A DNA stretch of 64,000 nucleotides from Siccibacter turicensis LMG 23730 (GCF_000463155.2 NZ_AWFZ01000061.1:235294-299293); one strand, 5' to 3'. Positions 16,503 through 25,225 are shown, numbered from the stretch's first letter. Notes: a model not told the origin generated them from the sequence alone. A program made the numbers and translations.

Positions 16503-17360
16503 CTACGGTGCGCTGAGCAGGGCGATGAGCAGCGCCACCTGTTCATCAAGCGGGGTGTGATCGTTCTTAACAATCAGGTGCAGCGGGGTCGCGCGGCGTG
16601 CGCCGTGGTTTAACGGCAGGCGGCGCAGCACGCCGGAGGCTAGCTGCGGCTGGATGCGCTCCTCCGGCAGCCAGCCGTAGCCGACCTGATACATCACCGC
16701 GTCAATGGCGGCGTCGATGGTGGAAAACGTCCAGGCTTCGCTGGTGGACTGGCCGGCGGAATCGCGATCGGCAATGCGGATCAGCGGCCACTGCGCCAGG
16801 GTTTCATCGTCCAGTGACGCGACGCTGAGCAGAGGGTGATCGCGATGGGCAACGGCGACGAAATCAATATTCATCAGCCACTGCCCCCGGCCGGTCACAT
16901 CCTGGCGGCGGGTGAGGACCATGACGTCCGCCTCGGCGCTGGCGGGGGCGTCCAGGCCGGCGTTCTCCAGCACTTCGGTTAAATGGACCTGGGTTTGCGG
17001 GTAGCGCTGTTGAAACTGACGCAGGATGGCGAACAGCCGCGGGCGCGGAAAAATGCTGTCCACCACCAGATCGAGGCGGGTGCGCAGGCCATCACGCAGC
17101 GTGGCGGCGCGGGCTTCTACCCCGGCAAAGGCTTTCAGCAGCGGCCGCACCTGCGTCAGCAGCAGTTCACCTGCCGGGGTCAACACCGCCCGGCGGCCTT
17201 CGGGGTGGAGCAGCGCGACGCCGAGCCGCTCCTGAAGCAGCGCCAGGTTGTAGCTCACCGAGGACTGGCTGCGATGAGTGTCTTCCGCCGCTCTGGCGAA
17301 GCTGCCCAGCGCGACAACCTTTTCCAGCAGCGCCCACTGTTCAAGCGTCGTTTTATGCAT
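16503..17360 (-). CDS. LysR-type transcriptional regulator, likely regulator of padC
   Basis: 285 residues. N-terminal winged HTH (about residues 5-65) with LEKVVALGSFARAAEDTHRSQSSVS, then a periplasmic-binding-like effector domain. Transcribed divergently from padC with a 99-bp shared control region, the standard LysR arrangement. Phenolic acids such as coumarate or ferulate are plausible effectors by context. The ligand is not shown by the sequence. Confidence 0.88.
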   Translation of the reverse strand: MHKTTLEQWALLEKVVALGSFARAAEDTHRSQSSVSYNLALLQERLGVALLHPEGRRAVLTPAGELLLTQVRPLLKAFAGVEARAATLRDGLRTRLDLVVDSIFPRPRLFAILRQFQQRYPQTQVHLTEVLENAGLDAPASAEADVMVLTRRQDVTGRGQWLMNIDFVAVAHRDHPLLSVASLDDETLAQWPLIRIADRDSAGQSTSEAWTFSTIDAAIDAVMYQVGYGWLPEERIQPQLASGVLRRLPLNHGARRATPLHLIVKNDHTPLDEQVALLIALLSAP

Positions 17361-17377
17361 AACTGATTTAAAAAATG

Positions 17378-17390
17378 GATTAATTTCATC
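17378..17390. promoter_or_regulatory. Candidate LysR operator in the padC control region
   Basis: An imperfect 13-bp dyad, GAT-N-AA-N-TT-N-ATC, lies between the divergent LysR gene and padC. LysR regulators usually bind short interrupted dyads in this position. Weak evidence by itself. Confidence 0.35.
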
Positions 17391-17459
17391 TAAAAGTAGC
17401 GTTATTCATCGACTTTTTAAAGCAGTAACCTGTGTGCATCGAGAATAAGGAGGCACATT

Positions 17460-17966
17460 ATGAACACCTTTGATAAACACGATTTGAGCGGCTTCGTCGG
17501 CAAACATCTGGTTTATACCTACGATAACGGCTGGAACTACGAGATTTACGTGAAAAACGAGCGCACGCTCGACTACCGTATCCACAGCGGCATCGTGGCA
17601 AACCGGTGGGTGAAAGACCAGCAGGCCTTTATCGTGCGCGTCGGTGAAAGCATCTATAAAATCTCCTGGACCGAACCGACCGGGACCGACGTGAGCCTGA
17701 TCGTTAACCTCGGCGACAAACTGTTCCACGGCACCATTTTCTTCCCGCGTTGGGTCATCAATAACCCGGAAAAAACCGTCTGCTTCCAGAACGACCATAT
17801 CCCGCTGATGATGTCGTATCGCGACGCCGGGCCAGCCTACCCCACCGAAGTGATTGACGAGTTTGCCACGATCACCTTCGTGCGCGACTGTGGGCCAGAC
17901 AACAACGACGTGATTGCCTGCGCGGCCAGCGAACTGCCGGATAACTTCCCGGAAAACCTGAAATAA
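17460..17966 (+). CDS. padC: Phenolic acid decarboxylase
   Basis: Cofactor-free cytoplasmic enzyme converting p-coumaric, ferulic and caffeic acids to 4-vinyl phenols, a detoxification step for plant hydroxycinnamates. 168 residues, the family length. Aligning by eye with Bacillus PAD, the active-site residues are all kept: Tyr19 and Tyr21 (HLVYTYDNGW), Arg49 (ANRWV) and Glu72 (SWTEPTGTDVS). ATG at 17460 follows AAGGAGG. Monocistronic behind a divergent LysR gene, with its own terminator. Confidence 0.96.
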   Translation: MNTFDKHDLSGFVGKHLVYTYDNGWNYEIYVKNERTLDYRIHSGIVANRWVKDQQAFIVRVGESIYKISWTEPTGTDVSLIVNLGDKLFHGTIFFPRWVINNPEKTVCFQNDHIPLMMSYRDAGPAYPTEVIDEFATITFVRDCGPDNNDVIACAASELPDNFPENLK

Positions 17967-17983
17967 GTCCGGCACCCGGAAAT

Positions 17984-18013
17984 AAAAAAGCCTGCATATG
18001 CAGGCTTTTTTTT
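17984..18013. terminator. Bidirectional terminator between padC and yhhT
   Basis: Self-complementary AGCCTGCATATGCAGGCT at 17989-18006, with A-run before and T-run after, between convergent genes. Confidence 0.9.
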
Positions 18014-18017
18014 GGGG

Positions 18018-19067
18018 CTATCCGGGCAGGCGACTTTTGGGTCGGCCTGGGCCCAGCAGCACGGCGATTTTGCTGCCGCCGTGGGTGGTTTCCATCCAGA
18101 TCTTACATACGCTGGTCAGCGGCACCGAAAGCAGCATCCCCACCGGGCCAAGCAGCCAGCCCCAGAACAGCAGCGACAGGAACACCACCAGCGTGGACAT
18201 GCCGAGGCGATGCCCCATCATGCGCGGCTCCACCATATTCCCGAGCACCATGTGCACTACCAGGAACAGGGCACCGACCATCACGCACTCGTAGAAGCCA
18301 TTGAACAGCAGGGCCTGGATCATCGGCGGAATGGCGGAGAGCACCGAGCCGATATTGGGAATGTAGTTGAGCAGGAAGCCCAGCACGCCCCACATCAGGG
18401 CAAACTGCACGTCGAGCAGCATCAGTCCCAGCCAGATAATCAGCCCGGTCCAGAGGCTGATCAGCGTTTTCAGCGCCAGGTAGTGGCTCACCCCTTTCAG
18501 GGCGCGGTGCAGGCCGGCGATATGGATCTGCGGATTGGACAGGGCAAAGCGCAGTTTGTAGGGCAGGTGGCGCACTTCGAACAGCATGAACACCACCGTC
18601 ATCACCAGCAGGCCGATACTCGCCATCGCACCGGAGAGACCAGTCATCAGAGTGGTGGCGAAGGTCATCATCTTGTCGGAGTCCATACGTCGCAGCATGC
18701 GCTCGGGCGAGACGTGCAGGTTGAGGAACGGGAGATACTCCTGCAGGTTATAGAGTTTACGCGTCAGCTCCTTATTGTACTTCGGCAGCATGGCGATAAA
18801 TTCATTGAGCGAGGCCGCCAGCACCCCCAGCAGTGCGGTCAGGCCAATCAGCATCACCACCACGACAATGGCGATCGCCATCGGGCGGTTAACGCCGCGA
18901 CGGATAAACCAGGTAACCAGCGGATTGAGGACAATAGCAAAAAACGCGGCAAGCAGCAGCGGCACCAGAATATCGGCGGCAGCGTGGATCCCCGCGAGGA
19001 TAATGACCAGCGCGGCGAGCTTCTGCAGCATATGCAGGCCGGGCTTGTCGTTCTGCGGTGTAGTCAT
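18018..19067 (-). CDS. yhhT: YhhT, AI-2E family (PerM-like) inner-membrane protein
   Basis: Putative exporter of the autoinducer-2 exporter-like superfamily, substrate unproven. 349 residues from the ATG at 19067 (MTTPQNDKPG), the E. coli length. An upstream in-frame start would add 27 residues with no relatives. About 7-8 hydrophobic segments, including ALVIILAGIHAAADILVPLL. The C-terminus is the conserved LLGPGRPKSRLPG. Divergent from yhhS. Confidence 0.92.
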   Translation of the reverse strand: MTTPQNDKPGLHMLQKLAALVIILAGIHAAADILVPLLLAAFFAIVLNPLVTWFIRRGVNRPMAIAIVVVVMLIGLTALLGVLAASLNEFIAMLPKYNKELTRKLYNLQEYLPFLNLHVSPERMLRRMDSDKMMTFATTLMTGLSGAMASIGLLVMTVVFMLFEVRHLPYKLRFALSNPQIHIAGLHRALKGVSHYLALKTLISLWTGLIIWLGLMLLDVQFALMWGVLGFLLNYIPNIGSVLSAIPPMIQALLFNGFYECVMVGALFLVVHMVLGNMVEPRMMGHRLGMSTLVVFLSLLFWGWLLGPVGMLLSVPLTSVCKIWMETTHGGSKIAVLLGPGRPKSRLPG

Positions 19068-19210
19068 GTGGAGTCCCTTTTTATTGTTAGCCTGTTTAGT
19101 GTAGTGCGTGGCGAGCCGGACGCGGAGGGCGGCTGTCTGAAACTGCATTGCTTCCGCTTTAATTTGAAATCGTTATACTGAACCTTCGTTTTAAAATCGC
19201 GGTGAATGTT

Positions 19211-20431
19211 ATGTCCGGCCATGCCGACGAGCCTGTCCTCAGCGGGTTCCGCCTCAATCTACGTATCGTCTCGGTAGTTATCTTTAACTTCGCCAGCTAT
19301 CTGACCATCGGCCTTCCCCTTGCAGTGCTTCCCGGCTATGTCCACGACGTCATGGGCTTCAGCGCGTTCTGGGCGGGGCTGGCTATCAGTCTGCAATACC
19401 TCGCCACGCTGTTGACCCGTCCGCACGCCGGGCGCTACGCCGATCTGTTCGGCCCGAAAAAGATCGTGGTGATCGGCCTGTGCGGCTGCTTCCTGAGCGG
19501 CATGAGCTACCTGCTGGCGGGGCTGACCACCGGCTGGCCGCTGCTGAGCCTCGCGCTGCTGTGCCTCGGACGCGTCATCCTGGGCGCCGGGCAGAGTTTC
19601 GCCGGCACCGGTGCCACGCTGTGGGGCGTGGGCGTGGTGGGGTCGCTGCATATTGGCCGGGTGATTTCCTGGAACGGCATCGCCACCTACGGCGCGATGG
19701 CCCTCGGTGCGCCGCTCGGGGTGCTCTGCTATCAGCAGATCGGCCTGCAGGGGCTGGCATGGACCATCATGGCGGTCGCGCTGCTGGCGATCCTGTGCGC
19801 GCTGCCCCGCGCCGCGGTGAAGGCCAGCAAGGGTAAACCGCTGCCGTTTCGCGCGGTGCTCGGGCGCGTCTGGCTCTACGGCATGGCGCTGGCGCTCGGT
19901 TCAGCCGGTTTCGGGGTGATCGCCACCTTCATCACGCTGTTCTACGACGCCAAAGGCTGGGACGGCGCGGCCTTTGCGCTGACGCTGTTCAGCTGCGCTT
20001 TCGTCGGCGCCCGGCTGCTTTTCCCGAACGCCATTGCCCGGCTGGGTGGGCTGAACGTCTCGATGCTGTGCTTCACGGTGGAAACGCTCGGCCTGCTGCT
20101 GGTGGGCTTCGCGGTCGATCCCTGGATGGCAAAAGCGGGCACCTTCCTGACCGGGGCCGGTTTCTCGCTGATCTTCCCGGCGCTCGGCGTGGTGGCGGTG
20201 AAGGCGGTACCGCAGCAAAACCAGGGCAGCGCGCTCGCCACCTATACGGTGTTTATGGATCTGTCGCTGGGGATTACCGGGCCGCTGGCGGGGTTTGTGA
20301 TGGCCTATGCCGGTATTCCGGTGATCTATCTGGCGGCGGCGGGGCTGTGTGCGGCGGGGCTGCTTCTGGCGTGGCGGATGAAAAAAAGGCCCGAGGCGCA
20401 TGCGCCTCAGGCCGGGTCAACGCCGTCGTAA
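19211..20431 (+). CDS. yhhS: YhhS, MFS transporter
   Basis: Major facilitator superfamily inner-membrane protein of 406 residues, 12 predicted helices. E. coli YhhS is linked to arabinose efflux and glyphosate resistance, physiological substrate unknown. MFS loop 2-3 motif GRYADLFGPKK is present, followed by GLCGCFLSG. I chose ATG 19211 (MSGHADEP), close to the E. coli length; a GTG at 19202 is an alternative. Its 3' end contains the terminator of the convergent dcrB gene, and the two stop codons abut with no gap. Confidence 0.92.
   Translation: MSGHADEPVLSGFRLNLRIVSVVIFNFASYLTIGLPLAVLPGYVHDVMGFSAFWAGLAISLQYLATLLTRPHAGRYADLFGPKKIVVIGLCGCFLSGMSYLLAGLTTGWPLLSLALLCLGRVILGAGQSFAGTGATLWGVGVVGSLHIGRVISWNGIATYGAMALGAPLGVLCYQQIGLQGLAWTIMAVALLAILCALPRAAVKASKGKPLPFRAVLGRVWLYGMALALGSAGFGVIATFITLFYDAKGWDGAAFALTLFSCAFVGARLLFPNAIARLGGLNVSMLCFTVETLGLLLVGFAVDPWMAKAGTFLTGAGFSLIFPALGVVAVKAVPQQNQGSALATYTVFMDLSLGITGPLAGFVMAYAGIPVIYLAAAGLCAAGLLLAWRMKKRPEAHAPQAGSTPS
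20381..20413 (-). terminator. dcrB terminator embedded in the yhhS coding sequence
   Basis: On the minus strand a long stem, GGCCTGAGGCGC pairing with GCGCCTCGGGCC (one mismatch), is followed by seven T residues. It lies within the last 17 codons of yhhS, where the T-run is read as the Lys-Lys pair of MKKRPEA. Confidence 0.75.
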
Positions 20432-20992
20432 TTACTTGATAACGACGGTATTGATGATGCTTTCTGCCGCGCTCTGCGCTTCCTGCTGGTTGTCAGCCGG
20501 CAGGGTGATCTGCAGGGTCAGCAGTTTGTTATCTACTTTACCCAGCAGCACGGACGAATAGGCGGTCTGGCCTTTGGCGGAGATGATGCTGTCGAGCTGT
20601 TGCAGGGTCTGACCCTTCAGTTCAACGGATTTGTTGGTCACCACCTGCAGCTGCGGATCGCGGGTGCGCTGCTGCTCTTCAAGGCGCTTCGCCAGCACGT
20701 CCAGCCCTTCGCTGGTGTTATCCCCGAGGATGACAATCACGGCTTTCTGACCGGTGGCATCGGAATAGATGTGCATGTTGTTGGCCTGGGTGCCAAGCTT
20801 GCCGCTCTGGTCAGTCATGTCTGCCGGCAGGGAGAAGCTCAGCTTGCCGTCAAGCAGCTCAACCGGCTGGCCGGAAGGCGTGCTCGCCGCCGCAGCGGAA
20901 CCCTGTTCGGGCGCCTTGCTGTCATTGTTATCACAGGCCGCCAGTCCCATCACCAGCAGGCCAATACCGACATAGTTAACCAGTTTGCGCAT
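20432..20992 (-). CDS. dcrB: DcrB, periplasmic/inner-membrane lipoprotein
   Basis: 186 residues from ATG 20992; an 18-codon upstream extension is not in relatives. Lipoprotein signal [20 protein letters not shown] with the lipobox LAAC, Asp at +2 favouring inner-membrane retention. In E. coli DcrB is needed for infection by phages C1 and C6 and affects lipoprotein maturation/membrane integrity. Upstream yhhQ ends 72 bp away in the same orientation, so the two may be co-transcribed. Confidence 0.94.
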   Translation of the reverse strand: MRKLVNYVGIGLLVMGLAACDNNDSKAPEQGSAAAASTPSGQPVELLDGKLSFSLPADMTDQSGKLGTQANNMHIYSDATGQKAVIVILGDNTSEGLDVLAKRLEEQQRTRDPQLQVVTNKSVELKGQTLQQLDSIISAKGQTAYSSVLLGKVDNKLLTLQITLPADNQQEAQSAAESIINTVVIK

Positions 20993-21064
20993 TGCGTTAT
21001 TCCTTTCCATAAGACTGCCAGATCGGCACTGCCGCCATGTTATCACAACTTATGCAGCGTGCTC

Positions 21065-21730
21065 TTAACCGGCCTGCAACGTGGCGATTTCAGACTTATC
21101 TGCCAGCTTGCGCATCAGCATATTCAGCATCACGCCGTACATCGGCAGGAAGAACAGCATGCTGGTAAACACCTTGAAGCTGTAGTCCACCAGCGCGATC
21201 TCCTGCCAGTGGCTGGCCATGAATGCATCGGTGCTGCGCCAGAAGGCGATGAAGAAGAAGGCGAGGGTGTCGAAGGCGTTACCGACAAACAGCGACGCGG
21301 TAGGCGCAATCCACCAGCGGCGGTTCTGACGCAGGCGGTTAAACACGTGGACGTCGAGGATCTGCCCCAGCGCATAGGCCATAAAGCTTGCCGCGGCGAT
21401 ACGGGCGACGAACAGGTTGAAGTGCGCGAGGGCGTCAATGCCCTGCCAGCTTCCCATGTAGAACAGCGCCGAAATCACGTAGGAGACCAGCAGCGCGGGC
21501 AGCATGACCGCGAAAATAATGCGTCGTGCCAGCGGCGCGCCAAAGAAGCGGACCGTCAGATCGGTGGCGAGAAAGATAAACGGAAAGCTGAATGCGCCCC
21601 ACGTGGTGTGGAAGCCAAAAACAGAGACCGGAAGTTGTACCAGGTAGTTACTGGAGATGATCACCAGCAAATGGAACAGCGATAGCCAGACGAGCGCGGC
21701 GCGGCGCTGGCGTAAAGATAAGGGCAGCAT
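21065..21730 (-). CDS. yhhQ: YhhQ, 7-cyano-7-deazaguanine (preQ0)/preQ1 transporter
   Basis: Inner-membrane vitamin-uptake (ECF-S-like, COG1738) family importer of queuosine precursors. 221 residues from ATG 21730 (MLPLSLRQRR), the E. coli length; the 32-codon upstream extension has no support. Family signatures: ISSNYLVQLPVSVFGFHTTWGAFSFPFIFLATDLT region and ALGQILDVHVFNRLRQ. Six hydrophobic helices. Divergent from tusA. Confidence 0.94.
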   Translation of the reverse strand: MLPLSLRQRRAALVWLSLFHLLVIISSNYLVQLPVSVFGFHTTWGAFSFPFIFLATDLTVRFFGAPLARRIIFAVMLPALLVSYVISALFYMGSWQGIDALAHFNLFVARIAAASFMAYALGQILDVHVFNRLRQNRRWWIAPTASLFVGNAFDTLAFFFIAFWRSTDAFMASHWQEIALVDYSFKVFTSMLFFLPMYGVMLNMLMRKLADKSEIATLQAG

Positions 21731-21801
21731 AATGTAACCTTTTTGAACAATGGGGTGAGGGAACCCAGTGAAAACCTGATTGCGCAACGGTAAGACCGCT
21801 G

Positions 21802-21817
21802 GCGCAAGCGTTGAAAA
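21802..21817. promoter_or_regulatory. Candidate PurR-like site upstream of yhhQ
   Basis: GCGCAAGCGTTGAAAA resembles the PurR operator (ACGCAAACGTTTTCGT), about 72 bp upstream of yhhQ. E. coli yhhQ has been placed in the PurR regulon by comparative genomics. The match is partial. Confidence 0.4.
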
Positions 21818-21892
21818 CCGCAGCATGATACTGCTTTACGTCGCCTTTGCAATGGTTAATTAACGCGCAACCGTTAACGTCGCTTGCGTCAC

Positions 21893-21911
21893 AGTTTACC
21901 GGGGGTAAACT
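21893..21911. repeat. Perfect inverted repeat upstream of tusA
   Basis: AGTTTACC (21893-21900), GGG, GGTAAACT (21904-21911), about 30 bp before the tusA start. No T-run. May be an operator or, in RNA, a hairpin in the tusA leader. Confidence 0.45.
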
Positions 21912-21941
21912 AGCGCGGTTTCTGATAACCCCGAGAGAATT

Positions 21942-22187
21942 ATGACCGATCTGTTTTCCAGTCCCGACCACACGCTGGACGCCCAGGGCCTGCGTTGCCC
22001 TGAGCCGGTGATGATGGTTCGCAAAACGGTACGCACCATGCAGACGGGTGAAACGCTGCTGATTATTGCCGACGATCCGGCGACCACGCGCGATATCCCC
22101 GGATTTTGCACGTTTATGGAACACGATTTGCTCGCCCAGCAAACCGACGCGTTGCCCTACCGCTATCTGTTGCGTAAACGCCAGTGA
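21942..22187 (+). CDS. tusA: TusA, sulfur carrier protein
   Basis: Cytoplasmic persulfide carrier accepting sulfur from IscS and passing it to TusBCD for 2-thiouridine formation at tRNA wobble position 34; also used in molybdenum cofactor work. 81 residues as in E. coli. The active Cys19 is in the SirA-family motif LRCPEPV. Conserved [11 protein letters not shown] follows. In E. coli tusA is next to zntA; here a TRAP transporter intervenes. Confidence 0.96.
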   Translation: MTDLFSSPDHTLDAQGLRCPEPVMMVRKTVRTMQTGETLLIIADDPATTRDIPGFCTFMEHDLLAQQTDALPYRYLLRKRQ

Positions 22188-22386
22188 CGGCGTCCGGGAT
22201 GAGTCCGTCAGCGGCTCATCCTGAACCTGCTTTGCATCCTCTTTAAACCCCCGTTTCAGAATTTATCGCTTTTGTGAGGCGCTTCACCACGGCCTTTTCC
22301 AGCCCAGGCTATTTTTTATACGGAAAATCAAAACAACGTTTTACATCTTACCGTACCGCTACACTTTTACCTGCTGGAGCCGATAC

Positions 22387-23370
22387 ATGAAATTGACATT
22401 ATTGCCAACGCTGGCCGGCCTGTGCCTGTCTGGTGCCTCTCTCCTGATGCCTGTCGCCGTTAACGCGCAGGTGATTAAAGCCGCCGATGTCCACCCGCAG
22501 GGCTACCCGAACGTGGTGGCCGTGCAGAACATGGGTGAGAAATTAAAACAGCAAACCAACGGCGATCTCGAAATCAAAGTTTTCCCGGGCGGTGTGCTGG
22601 GGGATGAAAAGCAGATGATTGAGCAGGCGCAGATGGGGGCTATTGATATCATTCGTGTATCAATGGCGCCGGTTGCCGCCATCCTGCCGGATATCGAAGT
22701 GTTTACGCTGCCCTACGTGTTCCGCGACGAAGACCACATGCACAAGGTGATCGACGGCGATATCGGTAAATCTATTGGCGAACAGCTCACCAACAACCCG
22801 AAATCACGGCTGGTGTTTCTGGGCTGGATGGACTCCGGCACCCGCAACCTGATTACCCGCGACCCGATAGTTAAACCGGAAGAGTTGAAAGGGAAGAAAA
22901 TCCGCGTGCAGGGCAGCCCGGTGGCGCTTGCCACGCTGAAAGCGATGGGCGCAAACGCCGTGGCGATGGGCGTGAGTGAAGTCTTCAGCGGCATGCAGAC
23001 CGGCGTCATCGACGGTGCGGAAAACAACCCGCCGACCTATGTGGCGCACAACTACCTGCCGGTTGCCAAAAACTATACCCTCAGCGGCCACTTTATCACC
23101 CCGGAAATGCTGCTCTATTCCAAAGTGAAGTGGGACAAACTGAGCGCCGATCAGCAGCAGAAAATCCTGACCCTGGCCCGTGAAGCGCAGGCCGAGCAGC
23201 GCACGCTGTGGGATGCCTACAACAAAGATGCCCTGGCGAAAATGAAAGCCGGCGGCGTGCAGTTCCACGAGATCGACAAATCCTACTACATCAACGCCAC
23301 CGAACCCGTCCGCAAACAGTTTGGCGAAAAACATCAGGACCTGATGAACGCCATCGCTGCCGTCAAGTGA
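22387..23370 (+). CDS. TRAP transporter substrate-binding protein (DctP family)
   Basis: Periplasmic solute receptor of 327 residues. Signal peptide MKLTLLPTLAGLCLSGASLL continuing to a VNA-Q cleavage. DctP-family landmarks: GVLGDEKQMIEQAQMGAIDI and Arg173 in GKKIRVQGSP, the residue that binds the ligand carboxylate in characterised members. GMQTGVIDGAENNPPTY is also conserved. First gene of an apparent three-gene operon (43- and 10-bp gaps). Substrate is probably an organic acid, which one cannot be told. Confidence 0.93.
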   Translation: MKLTLLPTLAGLCLSGASLLMPVAVNAQVIKAADVHPQGYPNVVAVQNMGEKLKQQTNGDLEIKVFPGGVLGDEKQMIEQAQMGAIDIIRVSMAPVAAILPDIEVFTLPYVFRDEDHMHKVIDGDIGKSIGEQLTNNPKSRLVFLGWMDSGTRNLITRDPIVKPEELKGKKIRVQGSPVALATLKAMGANAVAMGVSEVFSGMQTGVIDGAENNPPTYVAHNYLPVAKNYTLSGHFITPEMLLYSKVKWDKLSADQQQKILTLAREAQAEQRTLWDAYNKDALAKMKAGGVQFHEIDKSYYINATEPVRKQFGEKHQDLMNAIAAVK

Positions 23371-23413
23371 TCTCCCTGCGCCGGGCAACCGGCGCACTCA
23401 ATCTGGAGGCTGT

Positions 23414-23923
23414 ATGTCCCATTGGTATTTGAGATGGATGGATAAGCTGTACATGCTCGCTATGGTCATCGCCGGCCTGGCGCTGCTGGTGATGACGATT
23501 GTGATACCCATTGGCATCTTCTCGCGCTACGTGCTGAACCGCGGTGAGTCATGGCCGGAGCCCATTGCCATTATCTGCATGGTCACCTTCACCTTTATTG
23601 GCGCGGCGGTAAGCTACCGCGCCGGCTCGCACATCGCGGTCAACATGCTCACCGACCGGCTGCCCGCGGCGCTGCAACGGCTGTGCGCGCGTCTGGTCGA
23701 TCTGCTGATGCTGGTGATTTCGGCGCTGATATTCTGGTACAGCTACCAGCTGTGCCTTGAGCTGTGGGAGCAGCCGGTGGCCGAGTTTCCGCTGCTGACC
23801 TCCGGGGAAAGCTACCTGCCGCTGCCGGTGGGATCGGCGCTGCTGATCCTGTTCGTGGTGGAACGTCTGCTGTTCGGTTCTCAGGAGAGCCGTCCGGTGG
23901 TGATGATTGGTAATCACAGTTAA
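23414..23923 (+). CDS. TRAP transporter small membrane subunit (DctQ family)
   Basis: 169 residues, four hydrophobic helices. Family motif FSRYVLNRGESWPEPIAI is present after TM1, as is the GAAVSYRAGSHIAVNML segment. It forms the permease complex with the DctM protein encoded 10 bp downstream. Confidence 0.92.
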   Translation: MSHWYLRWMDKLYMLAMVIAGLALLVMTIVIPIGIFSRYVLNRGESWPEPIAIICMVTFTFIGAAVSYRAGSHIAVNMLTDRLPAALQRLCARLVDLLMLVISALIFWYSYQLCLELWEQPVAEFPLLTSGESYLPLPVGSALLILFVVERLLFGSQESRPVVMIGNHS

Positions 23924-23933
23924 GGGGTGAAAG

Positions 23934-25220
23934 ATGGACGCGTTTATTTTGCTTTTCACCCTCGCCATTCTGTTGGCGCTGGGGATGCCGGTGGCGTTTG
24001 CCGTGGGGCTCAGCGCCGTGGTTGGCGCGCTGTGGATTGATTTACCGCTCGAAGCGCTGATGATTCAGATCACCAGCGGCGTGAACAAATTTACCCTGCT
24101 GGCGATCCCGTTCTTTATCCTGGCCGGGGCGATCATGGCGGAAGGGGGCATTGCCCGGCGGCTGGTGAACTTTGCCTATGTGTTCGTTGGCTTCATCCGC
24201 GGCGGGCTGTCGCTGGTGAACATCGTGGCTTCCACCTTCTTTGGCGCCATTTCCGGCTCCTCGGTGGCGGATACCGCCTCTATCGGCACCGTGATGATCC
24301 CGGAAATGGAAAAGAAGGGTTATCCCCGGGAGTACGCCGCGGCGGTCACCGCCAGCGGTTCGGTGCAGGCCATCCTGATTCCACCCAGCCATAACTCGGT
24401 GATTTACTCTCTCGCCGCGGGCGGCACCGTCTCTATCGCCTCGCTGTTTATCGCCGGCGTGCTGCCCGGGCTGCTGCTCGGGCTGTGCCTGATGGGGATG
24501 TGCCTGACCTTTGCCCATCGGCGCGGCTACCCGAAAGGAGAGCGTATCCCGTTTAAGCAGGCGGTAAAAATCCTGGCTGATGCGCTGTGGGGGCTGATGA
24601 CGGTGGTGATTATCCTCGGCGGCATCCTCTCCGGGATTTTCACCGCGACCGAATCTGCGGCGGTGGCGTGCCTGTGGGCATTCTTCGTTACCATGTTTAT
24701 CTATCGCGACTACAAGTGGAACGAGCTGCCGAAGCTGATGTGCCGCACGGTGAAAACCGTCACCATCGTGATGATTCTGATAGGCTTCGCCGCCGCGTTT
24801 GGGGCGGTAATGACCTACATGCAGCTTCCGACGCGCATCACCGAGTTCTTTACCGCGCTGTCGGATAATAAGTACGTGATCCTGATATACCTCAACATCA
24901 TGCTGCTGTTGATTGGCACGCTGATGGACATGGCGCCGATTATCCTGATCCTGACGCCGGTGCTGCTGCCGGTCACCAACGCCCTGGGAATTGACCCGGT
25001 GCACTTCGGGATGATCATGATGGTCAACCTCGGGATCGGGCTGATCACCCCGCCGGTGGGATCGGTGCTGTTTGTCGCCAGCGCGGTGAGCAAGCAGAAG
25101 ATTGAAGTGGTGGTGCGCGCCATGCTGCCGTTCTACGGGGCGCTGCTGCTGGTGCTGTTGCTGATCACCTACGTGCCGGCCATCTCGCTCTGGCTTCCGC
25201 GCCTGTTGGGCATGATGTAG
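23934..25220 (+). CDS. TRAP transporter large permease subunit (DctM family)
   Basis: 428 residues, about 12 membrane segments. Sodium-coupled permease core. Landmarks: FFILAGAIMAEGGIARRLV, FGAISGSSVADTASIG and IPPSHNSVIYSLAAGG. The C-terminal half repeats the ITPPVGSVLFVASAV motif. The operon has no visible regulator or catabolic gene beside it, and it converges on zntA. Confidence 0.94.
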   Translation: MDAFILLFTLAILLALGMPVAFAVGLSAVVGALWIDLPLEALMIQITSGVNKFTLLAIPFFILAGAIMAEGGIARRLVNFAYVFVGFIRGGLSLVNIVASTFFGAISGSSVADTASIGTVMIPEMEKKGYPREYAAAVTASGSVQAILIPPSHNSVIYSLAAGGTVSIASLFIAGVLPGLLLGLCLMGMCLTFAHRRGYPKGERIPFKQAVKILADALWGLMTVVIILGGILSGIFTATESAAVACLWAFFVTMFIYRDYKWNELPKLMCRTVKTVTIVMILIGFAAAFGAVMTYMQLPTRITEFFTALSDNKYVILIYLNIMLLLIGTLMDMAPIILILTPVLLPVTNALGIDPVHFGMIMMVNLGIGLITPPVGSVLFVASAVSKQKIEVVVRAMLPFYGALLLVLLLITYVPAISLWLPRLLGMM

Positions 25221-25225
25221 TGGCG

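Noticed and set aside
18012-19181. 389-residue forward ORF across yhhT
   Set aside because: His/Gln-rich antisense text of the conserved yhhT gene; no ribosome site or family similarity.
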